In this document: in pieces, positions 1 to 11,800 of the stretch | Layout of the letters: every line of letters starts with the position of its first letter | How positions within the stretch are numbered: position 1 is the first letter of the stretch | Assembly (NCBI GenBank): GCA_032191485.1 | Contig: JAVDOI010000003.1 | Coordinates: forward strand, 18,798,149 to 18,862,148 | DNA: 64,000 nucleotides | Direction of reading: 5' to 3' | DNA from: Leptoclinus maculatus | Lineage: Eukaryota; Chordata; Actinopteri; Perciformes; Stichaeidae | Made by a program: the position numbers and the translations under genes | The notes under the pieces: model-generated | Seen by the model: the letters and a program-made list of their open reading frames with translations, nothing else | What the model was told of the DNA's origin: nothing | The model's database searches: none

Positions 1-2915
1 TCGGACTGAGACATCTGTAAGGCTGCGGTGGACGTGTCCAGCGTGTCATCCGACCGATCTGCTGTCCTGTTCAGACTTTCATCCCATTCCTTGGTTGTTT
101 CCGTCTCCTCTAGACAGTCGGACGCCGGGGAGTACGGATCTCTTTGATCTTCTGTAAGAAGAGAGTTTTGCAGAGCTGCTTCTGCCTTCTCTTTTGCTCG
201 TCTCTGAAACATTCTCCTGGGAGTGCTCTCTGTGTTTTTGGAGTTCTGACGAAAAAAATAAAGAGATCAGACAAAAGTTCAAGAACACAAACGAGTACTG
301 GCAGACTAATGTGCAGCATCAAACATTTGTATTTGAAGCTCTTTATTCTTACAGACTTGGATGCTCCTGCTGATGTCTTCTTTGTTTCTTTGTAGTTCTT
401 TCCCAGTTTAAATGACCCGGCCAAGCCACGACCCTTGACCCGGTGGACCAGGCCTTCGTCTATCAGCTTCGCCATCGTCTTCTTCATGTGGTTGCGGTTC
501 TTTAACAGGTCATAACCGTAAGTGGCACGGATGTAGGTGAAGATGGCGTTGACGGAGGCTCCTTTGCCCGATCTCATCTCCTTGATTGCAGTGAGGAGCA
601 TGACACGCACAGCTGCACAGAAACAAGCAGATTCGTTTAAAATATTGAAATGAAACGGCAGAGGAATTAAAAGCCGTGATGTCAGAGAGGACGGTGGGCG
701 ACATACTTGGGTAGGATATTTTCATTTTAGGCAGAACTTCAGACTTGCAGCGGATAACTTTCTTCCTCTCCAGAGGAGGAGGAGGAGGAGGTACGAAATA
801 ATTTACGGATTTTCCCTGCAAGGCCAAAAGAGATTAAACATTTTCACAATGACGCCGTCTTTACAGAGCAAATTAGAATGAATAGAACAGTAGACAGACA
901 TCCTACATCGTATGACTGTTAATAATCATCCATGGAGATAATAAGGTGAACATTCTGTATCCTCACCACAGGCAGGGTGAGGGCCTCCTGCTGCAGGTCC
1001 TGTCGCGTGTGAAACAGGATGAGAGCCAGAACTTCCACCGTCTTTCCCAGCCCCATTTCATCGGCCAAGATCCCACCGGGCCACTCCACACCCGCCAGGG
1101 GAAACTCTCGGAGTAGGCTGGAAAATAAAAGAACACAACTGCTGAAAGAATACTTAAATGTATCACTTAAAAAAAACTAACAAACGTAAGATAACCGAAA
1201 TAGCAAATTACAGGGTCAGTTTAGTCAAATTCAAAAAGACATATTTCCCCCGTTACCTCTCATGGTATCTATCCATGCAGATATGTTTTTGGTTTTATGT
1301 GCTGAGCTTTGAGATATCGGTTCATGACACTTTAGGGATGAATGGAACTTGTGGTCCTCAAAGAAAATGTAGAAGATGTGTTCAATCCTCAGCACATAAA
1401 AGTGAAACGGTCTGCCTGGGCAGATAGTTCTGGTGGTAACATAGAACATATCTTTTTGTGATTTCAATGAACTGACCTGTTAACATTCAAGTTCTTACCA
1501 GCCGGTAAAAGGGTTGTAGAACAACTTCTTTCCGCACAAAGTGATCAACTCCCTCCAGAGGAAATGCAGAATTTCTTCTGCAAAGAAATGGGAAATATTG
1601 ACGCAGCTATCAAAGTCCAATCGTAGGCCTCTTTCACTGCAGGAACTTAAACTGTGCTTTGGTTTCCACTGTACTCTGCCAGCCTTGGTAGTGAGTTCCT
1701 GAACCACTAGTGTCATCCTGACTTTCAAAGTTTAGGAGCGCAGCAGTGTATTGCCGAACCAGACAAGAAGTGGAGTACCTTTAGGTGAAGCGTTCCTGTG
1801 TTTCTCTCTCTTCAGCATCCAGTTGACGGCCTGGCTCTGATAGGGTCTGAGAACGGGAACGAGAGCCTTGTGCTGGACGTCATAGGCCTCCTCCCGGCTC
1901 TCTCTCTGGTGCAGATGCCTGACGAAATCATAGAGCTCCTCCACATTCTGCCTCTCCAGGTCAGTGTCACAGTCCTCCTCCTTATTCTCTACAACGTCTA
2001 CATGGAAAATACAGCAGAGGAATCAGTTTTTTATGTTTTGGAGAACTTGGACGCACAGGAAGCATTAAACATTAGCACCAGACCCTTACCGGGGATAATG
2101 AAATCGTAGAAATACTCCATTAACTTCTGCATTAGTTGATTCGCTTTCTTCATCCGAGCGTTTCCCTCTCTGAGGAGCTCCGGCTTCCCGAGCCCAGTTT
2201 CCAGCAAGTAAATCCCCACCTAAAGCAGACAGACAACAGCTGATGGAAGAAATACCTCTTATCTGATGATGAAGAAAGTAAAGTAATTAGTCATAGTTTT
2301 CATTCCATCCTCTCTGCAATACCTTCATACCTTGACTGACCCCTCTGTGACCTGGTGGCAGAGCTGCACCACCCTCCTCTTCTGCATCCAGTCGAGGTCC
2401 TCCAGCGGGATCACACGGAGGCTGCACTCCGCTGTGCACGTGTCCTCATCGGGCCTCCACTGCAGTCCTGAGCTCTCGTCGCAGCTGCTGTAACTGAGGC
2501 AGAGCTGGTCCCCCATCCTGTGGAGCACGAAAGCTCTCTGTTCACTGTCCGACGGGATCCAAGCCGGCCGCACGGCGAACTCCCCGATGAGCGCCTTCCA
2601 GATGTGGCCCGGCTTCAAAGCCGGCTCCACGGTGAGGGCCAGGGAGGCTGAGGCAGAGGTGCTGTCCGACGACGTGCCGGGAAGTTCCTCCGTAAACCGC
2701 ACAGAGCTGGTGCACGCAGCCTCCACGGCGTCCTCGGTGGTGGAGAGGAAGGAGCTGCTGGGAGGAGGGTCGACGGGAAGAATGGAGCAGGTCGGTGTCT
2801 GGTCGTCATCTTGGATCTCCTCGTTCTTGCGGTCGTCCAGCATGTTCCAGTTCAACTTCTTCTTGGCGTCTTCGTCCACCCTCACAGGAGGGGCCCTCTT
2901 TCTCCGGCTGGTCAT
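1..2915 (-). CDS. shprh: SHPRH E3 ubiquitin ligase/SNF2 helicase, N-terminal 8 exons (partial at window edge)
   Basis: SHPRH is a nuclear SNF2-type ATPase with a RING finger that polyubiquitinates PCNA at stalled replication forks. Coding exons on the minus strand are 2331–2915, 2090–2219, 1779–1997, 1499–1577, 967–1117, 707–815, 353–612 and 1–245; all junctions are in frame and give about 592 residues. The ATG at 2915–2913 opens MTSRRKRAPPVRV. Exon 5 holds helicase motif I (GGILADEMGLGKT, about residues 353–364). Exon 7 (about residues 425–511) is the linker-histone-like H15 domain that SHPRH carries inside its split helicase. Human SHPRH is about 1683 aa, so the PHD finger, remaining helicase motifs and RING lie left of the window. 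The linker before H15 has six prolines from a GGA run (776–790), a lineage-specific feature. An acceptor-like AG at 2926–2925 suggests that the 5' UTR is spliced. Identity is secure; terminal boundaries are inferred. Confidence 0.95.
353..612 (-). CDS. shprh: shprh exon 7, H15 linker-histone domain
   Basis: This single 260-nt exon enters in phase 1 and leaves in phase 0. It encodes TVRVMLLTAIKEM through the GSFKLGKNYKE segment. The pattern of a helix, a basic segment (KNRNHMKKTMAKLIDEG) and a G-x-G-x-x-G-S-F-x-L hairpin is that of the winged-helix H15/H1 globular fold found in SHPRH. The exon boundaries match the domain boundaries. Confidence 0.85.
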
Positions 2916-3639
2916 GGTTACGCTCTACACAGAAAGCACAAATTCATTGTTAATTACAAAAGTTATTCTGAGTGTATTACTACATCAGTAGCATGCTGTT
3001 TTTTATTCTTAGATTATTTTATTGGGTTTTTGGATTCTTTGTATTAGTTTTACAAGACAAAAAAGTAAACAGAAAAAAACAAAAGTGTTTCTCATCATTT
3101 GACCCCTCAGATTTTTATCTTGGGACCCTTTGGAGGACCAAGATAAAAACTGTTTTACTTTCCAAAATAAGACGTGAAAAAGTATTTAGATAGTCGCTAT
3201 TTATTTCAACTGAGCGTTTAGACTGTTTCCACCACAGGGACTTGGTCATCTTGTGTACCTGGGTCTGGTTCAGATTGCTATCTAGCTAACAGGTATATCC
3301 GTTTATTGACATAATGGCGAATAAATAACAGTTTTAAACTCTTCCCTTTCCTTTCGGTGAATTTATTTTGTTTTGGTCCAAAGAAAGCAGGTCTTCAGTG
3401 TATGAACACTGTTAGCGTTACGCGATGAAAACACTTTCTAGCTGTCTGGTTGCGTATTTTATCGTTTGACTATAAAACAAACGTATGAAAACGAGCAGAT
3501 TTACGTTCAGAGGCTTCCACGCGCGGATCTGGTTTCTATCGCTGCATCAGAAGTCGTTTCAGGTCCCAGCAGCTCCAGATAATCAGGCTGACATGCACCA
3601 AAACACACCAAAACACATCTCATTCACCGACTCTAATGT

Positions 3640-3680
3640 TGCTGTTCGCCATTTTTAAAAACAGGAAGTGACGACAGAGC
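3640..3680 (-). promoter_or_regulatory. shprh: Probable shprh core promoter with YY1-like and ETS/CRE-like motifs
   Basis: About 730 bp upstream of the shprh ATG there is a GCCATTTTT (3648–3656, YY1-like) followed by CAGGAAGTGACG (3662–3673), a joined ETS site and CRE-like half site. No TATA box is seen. This combination is typical of housekeeping gene starts. The transcription start itself is inferred; an intron is likely between here and the acceptor-like site at 2925. Confidence 0.45.
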
Positions 3681-4013
3681 AGAGGGACATCTTCAACGGC
3701 TACTTCAAATGTACTAACGTTACTTTTACTTGTTTACTATGTGAATGTGAGTAATGATGAGTAAATGCAAGTAGTACATTTTTATTCTCACATATATTTT
3801 TTTAATTTCTGGGCTCATTTTGTTTTGCTTTCAACCATTTTTTACCTTTTTTGATATTTTTTTTTCAATATATTGTTAATAAACCATCAAAATTCTCCAG
3901 CAGCTAATTATTGTAATTCCATCTTATTTGGTGACCAAACAACAGTATTGATTTCTATTGATGAATAAAGTTGTATTTAAAAATCATGGTGCAGGCGCAG
4001 TACTTATTATCAG

Positions 4014-4027
4014 CCACACGGTGGCAG
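4014..4027 (+). promoter_or_regulatory. CTCF-like motif between shprh and grm1
   Basis: CCACACGGTGGCAG differs at one position from the classical CTCF core CCACNAGGTGGCAG. It lies in the intergenic space between the divergently transcribed shprh and grm1. Binding is inferred from the motif only. Confidence 0.4.
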
Positions 4028-4228
4028 CAGAGCACGAGATGTTTACGGCTGCGGCGGCGAACTGCAAGCGCATCACATCTGTCACTGACAGCCACGACGC
4101 AGTGGTACTAATTATGTGAAGTTTGACCAGTCTCTACACTTTTCATGAGGAGAATTAACAACCTTCCACCTCAAATAGATTTGGTATCTATATCTTTGCT
4201 TTTCAGATTGCCAGCTCTCCCTCAAACG

Positions 4229-4254
4229 CCCCCCCCCCCCCCCCCCCCCCCCCC
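4229..4254. repeat. C26 homopolymer
   Basis: An uninterrupted run of 26 cytosines lies in the shprh–grm1 intergenic region. Its exact length in an assembly is likely to be unreliable. Confidence 0.9.
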
Positions 4255-4423
4255 ATGTGCACTTGCAACAAAAATGCCATTAATCGGTGTTACATTGTCT
4301 GAAACGTCCTCCTGACGTGTAAGGGTTGTGGCTCCAAATCAGGGGCACTGCAGTGAGTGTGACCCGCTTTCAAGATGAGGAAGTGAGGAAGAGGAGAAGA
4401 AGGGGGCACCTCATGATCAGTAC

Positions 4424-4428
<5 letters not shown>

Positions 4429-4509
<81 letters not shown>

Positions 4510-4532
4510 GGGGAGAAAGAGAGAGAGAGAGA
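4429..4532. repeat. (GA)n microsatellite
   Basis: About 39 perfect GA units (4429–4505) are followed by a short G-rich interruption and another GA run. The tract lies just upstream of, and possibly inside, the putative first untranslated exon of grm1 and could act as a GAGA-type promoter element. The spurious Arg-Glu repeat frame across it is not a gene. Confidence 0.9.
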
Positions 4533-5224
4533 GTCAGTCCCACAGTGTTGTCTCGGCAGAAGAGTCCAGTCTGGCTGCTTCAGAGGAGACACACACCCTC
4601 TATGTCCCCAACTGTCTGGTGCAGGTAGGTAACGTAACGTTATTAGGTGCTTTGCAGACTCAGTTGACTTAATACGGCAGCGTTTTCTTAGTCTGCTCTA
4701 GCTTCACCCTTTTAATTGGGATGCATGTGCATGCTGTAGGTAGGTGACGATGTTGAAAATGTGACACAGGCTGCGGAGCTGCGACTAAGGAGCTATAGCG
4801 TGAGCTGACAGACGGTGAAAAATAGTCTTCAAATAAAGCACCTCACGGTGTCCTTGTGTGATGCTTTCAGGGGTAAAAGTTGCAGAAACAGTCGAAGGTT
4901 GAAATAGATCAGCTTGCATGAACGAAATCAGCTGAGAGATGCAGGCAGCTGTCTGTGGTGCTGAAACTCAAAACGTTCCCTTGTTACAGAGGTAACTTTT
5001 TATCTCTGAGATCTAGAACTTACTGTCCTTAAAGCTTGTCACTAGTGATCACTGCTGATATCAATTGTTTTAGGTTCCACCATGTAGATCACAGCATGCT
5101 TTAATGCAACAGGACTCCAATCAATTTGCCGTTTTGCATGTTTTTGCATGTTTTGGTGCGATTTTATGTATTATTTGTGATTAGAAGACGAGGGAGGTGT
5201 TTTGACTTTTAACATTTTTTATTT

Positions 5225-5260
<36 letters not shown>

Positions 5261-5650
5261 GTGGCCCAGTGAAACAATGTTTAGATAAATCATGTAAATG
5301 GATTATTGTCATCAATTAATCTTAATTATCCTGATTTAACGTTTAATCTAGTTGCAAATACTGTCAGAGGGAGAAAAAAAAAGCTGAATGTGATGTATTC
5401 AAATGATTTGTTTTGTCCGACCAACAGTCTAAAACACAAAGATAGTCAGTTTACTATCGTAGATAACAAAGAAAACAATGTTATATCTTATAGTTACATG
5501 TGTGAAAAACAGGAATTAATGCTCCACGTCTCTCATGCAGGTTGACAATCTGAAGGAGAAGCAGTTCATTTCCATTTTATCCAAACGTGGATTGATGGAC
5601 CTCCATTATGGCAAAGTGGACATGATTCTACATTCAGCAGCTGTGGCACA
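4533..5650 (+). other. grm1: Probable grm1 5' UTR exons and first intron
   Basis: A good donor (GCAG|GTAGGTAA) ends a putative untranslated exon at 4624. A strong acceptor (tctctcatgcag) opens the next exon at 5541, 110 bp ahead of the grm1 ATG at 5651. The intervening 0.9 kb is intron-like and contains a TG microsatellite at about 5229–5260. The start of the first exon cannot be fixed. Confidence 0.4.
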
Positions 5651-8600
5651 ATGTCGAATATGATTTACCTGACTGCCATAAGCATTTTACTGTTTGAGGC
5701 ATTCGCGTTGTCTAACGGCAAGTATGAGAGGTCAGTGGTGCCGAGCTCTGCCTCTCGCCTGGTGGCGAGGATGGACGGGGATATTATAATCGGTGCCCTC
5801 TTCTCTGTTCACCACCAACCATCAGCCGAGAAGGTGGCAGAGAGGAAATGTGGAGAGGTCCGAGAGCAGTACGGCATCCAAAGAGTGGAGGCCATGTTCC
5901 ACGCCTTGGATCGGATTAACTCGGACCCGAACCTGTTGCCCAACATCACCCTGGGCTGTGAGATCCGGGACTCCTGCTGGCATTCTTCGGTGGCTCTGGA
6001 GCAGAGCATCGAGTTCATACGAGACTCTCTCATCTCCATCCGGGACGACAAGGACGGCTCCAGGTGGTGCATCGAGGGGGTTCCCTCCAGTCAGCCGCCG
6101 TCAACCAAGAAGCCCATCGCGGGGGTCATCGGGCCCGGCTCCAGCTCAGTCGCAATTCAAGTTCAAAACCTCCTGCAGCTGTTCAACATCCCGCAGATTG
6201 CCTACTCTGCAACCAGTATCGACCTCAGTGATAAGACATTATTTAAGTACTTCCTCAGGGTGGTGCCCTCAGACACTCTTCAGGCCAGGGCCCTCCTGGA
6301 TATCGTCAAACGGTACAACTGGACCTATGTGTCTGCAGTGCACACAGAGGGTAAGACACATTTGATTTGGTGTAGCTCTTAGATAAAGTTGGGGGACTCA
6401 CAAGGGACAGATTAAAAAGAGAATTGCCAAAATTGAAGCAGCAAAAGTACCCTAACTTTAAGTCTGGGCCAAGCTCCAAAAACACCGGCTCTTACATCTC
6501 CCATGATGCAACTCTATAGCCCCTTTCTTTGACCCCTCGCTGTAGTAAACTAAACTTCAGGTGTAAAATCAAAAGCACTGCCCCTCTTTCTAAAGGAGCT
6601 GATTTAACATTCTGATAATTAATATAGCAGAGAACGTTTTCGCGATGTAAAGATATAGTGGAGTGAAGTCTACCTGAGCAGAGATGTAAGTCACTCTCCC
6701 TCTGTGTGTGTTGCTATTCGGGCTTCTCCTTGCTTTGGTTACATAGCCGGGCCGACTGCTCGTGCTTTTAGTGCATGTGAGCGAGCATTAGCTCATTGCT
6801 GCCACTCTGCACTGCTCTCATACAGCGTTACAGCTGATAACGCCGTACCGTAGCACCCACTCACCGGCTCCTCCTCGGGTAAACGCTGTTAGCTCAGTCA
6901 GCACTGTTTGCACTGTTAGCGCTGTTAGCACCGTTAGCTGTTAGCCCCCCCGGCTCGCTGTCGACATGTTGAGAGCCGTTGAGAGACAATCGAAACGCTC
7001 CCAATCTTGAATCTTCTTCAATGAATCAACAGTCCCGTCATTTGTGGCCTTATTTCCTGCAAGCAGGAAATTAAAGACAGAACGGTCCATCTTAGAAACT
7101 CATGGCAGCACAGAGGCAGGAGCTCAGCATGGATTTAAATTAATGTTTTGTTGTGCGAATTGCTTTTGTAGACTAATGTTTTCACAGCAGGTGGCCGCAG
7201 ACAGCCGTGTACTCCTTTGTGAGGCTCATCTACATGATATTCATATAAATAGAGGTTACATTTGAGAGGATGAAAGAGAAAATGGTGTTCTCTGAGCTCT
7301 TTAGTCTCGACTGTAGAGGTCCTTTCTTTTTATGCATCAAAGTCCACGAAGGCCAATTTGCATTTTTCTCTTCATCATCAGTTTTCCCTGCAGGAGTTTT
7401 ACTTCGTTGCTCCTGCAGGTATCACCTATTGTTGCAACTATTGCTTGATCTAAAATGTTAGATCTTTTATCTCCAAGTAAACTAACAGTATTTGGGTTTG
7501 GGATTGTTGGCCGATCAAAAGCAACAATTTGAAGCTTTTGCCTTTGGGGACCATGTGATCTTGACATCTTTCAGTATTTTGTGACATTGTATAGACAAAA
7601 ACAATGAATAAATTAAAAAGATGAAGAAAATAATTACTGGTTCCAGCCCTTGTTGCAACCTGCATTTGATTTGCATAAAAATATGTTGTTCTACTTTCTA
7701 TTTAATTATCGGTTCAGGCTGACTTACAAAAGGTCAGCATTCCACCTAAAATCACACTTTTGCATACTATACAACCATTACCAACATTTGATATACTGAG
7801 AAATACATTTCTAAAGCATGTAAAAGCATATAAATGATAGAAAATTAAGATTCCACCCACAGTATTGAGCAAGAGCACAATGTGAGATGCTTAACAGCTG
7901 ATATAAATCCAAGCAAAACCTGGCAAGCCTTCTTTGTTTACTGTGATAAAGATCTCTGTGTGCTTTTGGCAATTCAATTGATAAATTATATATATATCAG
8001 ACAGAATTTTAGCCTAAATACTGAAGCTTTTTAAACCACTTCTTGAGGTTTATTATTGATGGTGTAACTTATAAGTGAAGTGCTCCCCTCATCCTCAGAC
8101 ATTGGTGTTGAGGTCACTTTAACCCTGTTTGTTCTTGTTGTACTGCTCTTGATTCCATTGAAAGACGGACCAAGTTTTAAAAAAGAGACCATGTTCAACG
8201 TTTAAACCATTTGGATGCTGAATACTATGGAAGCCCATTCCTGCCAGCAAAAAAAAAATAAGATCACTAAAAAAAAAACAGTAACTTAAAAAAAAAAAAG
8301 AAATGTAATTCACAAAAAAAAAAAAAAAAAAGAAAATCCACCCACAAAATAAATAATAATAATTCTAATAATTTTTTTTTAATTTTTATTTTACTTTTTT
8401 TCCACCAGCAAAAAAGAAAAAAAAAACTTTTGGTGCATCCATCTGTAACCATAACACTGACCAGATTTTTCCAGTTGCTATAGAAAGTCGAAATTATGAG
8501 ATACTTTAACACAACAGTCATAGAAGCAGCTATGACATATGAATGGATTGTGAGTACATTGAAGACTTCTTTAAAACGTGGCTTTACAACACATGAAATA

Positions 8601-8851
8601 CAGATGATGTTTCACATGGATTGTACTGAGCAAACGCACCCTTGAATAGAATGTTAAGCAAGAAGCAGCTCTGGAGTATAAAGAATGAAACCGTGGCTGA
8701 GGTGGCGACCAATAAACTATGGAAGCCCATTCACGCCAGCAAAAAAAAATAAATAAGACCACCAAAAAAAATAATAATAATTAATTCACAAAAAAAAAAT
8801 AAAAAAAAAATGAATTCACAAAAAAAAAAAAAAAAAAATTAATTCACAAAA

Positions 8852-8894
<43 letters not shown>

Positions 8895-11800
8895 AGTTTT
8901 TTACTTTTTCTCTGTCAGCAAAAAAGAAAAAAACACCTCAGCCACATTGGTTTCATTCTTTATTCTCCAGAGCTGCTTTTTTTTTTTTTGTGATCTTTTT
9001 TTTTTTTTTTGCTAGCAGGAATGGGCTTCCATAGAATACAGACTGAACCTGTGAATCAAAAAAAACACATTGATTCTTTCCTAAATGAAACCCACCAAAC
9101 GGCTTCTCTCCTCTTTCTCAGGTAACTACGGCGAGAGTGGGATGGAGGTGTTCAAAGAGCTCGCCTCACAGGACGGCCTCTGCCTCGCCCACTCTGACAA
9201 GATCTACAGCAACGCCGGGGAGAAGCACTTTGACAGGCTGCTGAGGAAGCTGCGTGAGCGTCTGCCTAAAGCCAGAGTGGTTGTCTGCTTCTGTGAAGGC
9301 ATGACGGTCCGAGGGCTGCTCATGGCCATGAGGCGGCTCGGAGTAGCCGGAGAGTTCGTCCTAATTGGCAGGTTGGTTAGCGATTCTTTCCCCCACGGGA
9401 GTTTTCTGTTTTTCTCTTGAAATGAAAAGTTTTCAAACAAGAATGATGAAAAGAATTCTCTCTTTTCTTAAGTCTACAGTGTCTTTTAAGAAGATTTGAA
9501 TGGCCATGAAAGTCATCCGACACAATAATCATCAAGAGAACTAAAGTGAAAGACAGAAACAGCTATGAGTGACACATGGATTAATAACATTTGTGTCAAT
9601 AATGAAGATAATTGTAGATGACAGTCTCAATCTCAACAATCTAGGTCCATTTAGTGGCTGTTTCTAGAGCTTTCGATCATATCATGTATCTTTAGGAGAG
9701 ATTTTTAGTACAGGGAGAATCTCCGAATCGGCCATTTGGGTACCGTGTGCGCCATTTGAATTTTCTCAAGTAAATATAAAACTAATTTAATTTAAATCTC
9801 ACTATAGGCATTAATTCCATCTAACTGTGTTTGGCTTTGTTTTGAAAAATCAATCAGAGCCATGACAAAAACGGGAGACACACGGGTTGTTAAACAGAAG
9901 GGTGTACATTTATTGCTCAACAAACGAACACATGGTGCTGCAGGAACGGAGAAGGTCACGGACTGCCGCAGGCAGGTCCTATATACCCCTGGGAGGTGCT
10001 GGCCAGGTGCTCCCAATTGTACTGATCAGCTCCGCCTATAAGGGACCTGCAAAGACGACATAGACAAGCAACAAGGGAACGCCCACAGAAGGCCCTGCTT
10101 GAAGCAAGAGGCCGTCACACTCTAAACATGTTCCCATTAAAAAAAAAAAAAAAACATAACTCATTGGTCTATTTGGACGGCTCCATGCAGTATTGAAGGG
10201 CAATGCCGTTACGATGTGTGCAGTACCATGACTCATCCACCAGATGGAGACACACAATCTGTTATCACGTGGAAGGCTGAGGAAAGGTTGCTCAATGCTG
10301 GAGGAAGGCAGAGTGCTATTGCTCCTCCATGTCATGCAAATAAATAGATGGCTGTTAAAAAACATCCAGAAGTAGCAGAAGTAGTAGCCCTTAGCAGAAG
10401 TAGTAGCCCTTAGCAGAAGTAGTAGCCCTTAGCAGAAGTAGTAGCCCTTAGCAGAAGTAGTAGCCCTTAGCAGAAGTAGTAGCCCTTAGCAGAAGTAGTA
10501 GCCCTTAGCAGAAGTAGTAGCCCTTAGCAGAAGTAGTAGCCCTTAGCAGAAGTAGTAGCCCTTAGCAGAAGTAGTAGCCCTTAGCAGAAGTAGTAGTGTT
10601 AGCAGTGTTGATATGCTGTCGAACACAACTTTTAATCGTAAAACAGCACAATTTATGGTTATGGATGTTTAAAGTGATGTTTATTTTTATTCTGCTGCCG
10701 GTTCAGTGAGTTTTGATCTCTGTCTCAGCTTTCATAATGATATTGTTTGTGCAGGTAGCATGAAGTGGCAAATTCGTTAACGTTAGCATGCACTGTTCAC
10801 TGTTAGCCTGTTTTTGCTGTGTGCTCATTTATTTGCTCGGTGTTGGAATTGAGTTTCGTTTTAGGGTATGCAGGATGAATATGTTGCTACATGTTTAACT
10901 GCATGTTCTATCTGGTGTTTGTTGAGATGTGCGCAACCCGGAAACTCAGTCAACACAATAATTAACTGGCAAATTGAAAGTTTAAGTAAGAAACTCTCAC
11001 GGGACTTGAATGTGTCTGTGGACTTTCCTTTTTTTTTCTTGTTTTGTAAGTACAGTGAGCACTCCACGCTCCTCAGTGGGAAGGCTGAAAGGGAAACAAA
11101 GTCAGAGGTTTCTGCAGCATTCAGTGTGAGGCTTGTTAGTGAGGCTGCATGCGGCTTCAAACACAACACTGTCAGAGACTCCTGGAGCTTCACCAGCATC
11201 ATAAAACAACTGTTTTCCTTTCGTCAGATGCAGACTACTGTTTGTTACTTGTTATACAATTATTAGAATTAGTTTGCAGCCAAAGGATTTCATATTATTT
11301 GACTTATTATTTGTTGTGCAGCAGTTGCAGTGCAAAGTGGGAAAGAGTGCAAATATAAAGAGCGTAAATGAAAATATCAATAAACTAATACACATGTCAA
11401 AAATATAAACAAGGGTAACGGTAAGCATCATAAGTTGCTCATATCTCAAGTTGCTAATAGCTGTGAGAGCTTTTTGTTTTGTTTCTTGCAGAAAAAGCGT
11501 TATGGAGCGTTTGATCATTTCATATGCAGTGATAGATAATACTAATATTAATAATGACACGAATAACAATATTTTAAACGCATTAAAACGTGAAATAGTA
11601 CTATTTTCCAGTAAAATTACGCCATAATCCTGTGAGGAAAATACGGGCGTCATTATATCTTCCGCTGCTCAGGATGGATGGTATACACAAAGTTCATATG
11701 GAACCGAAATATTCATTCTTCCTTCTGGGAGTAGAGCAGAAGATGCTTTGAGTCAGGCTTCAGTAATGAATAATGCATCGGCGCAGCGAGCTCTCCCTCT

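Noticed and set aside
4290..4672. Ser-Leu and Arg-Glu repeat proteins
   Set aside because: Translations of the GA microsatellite.
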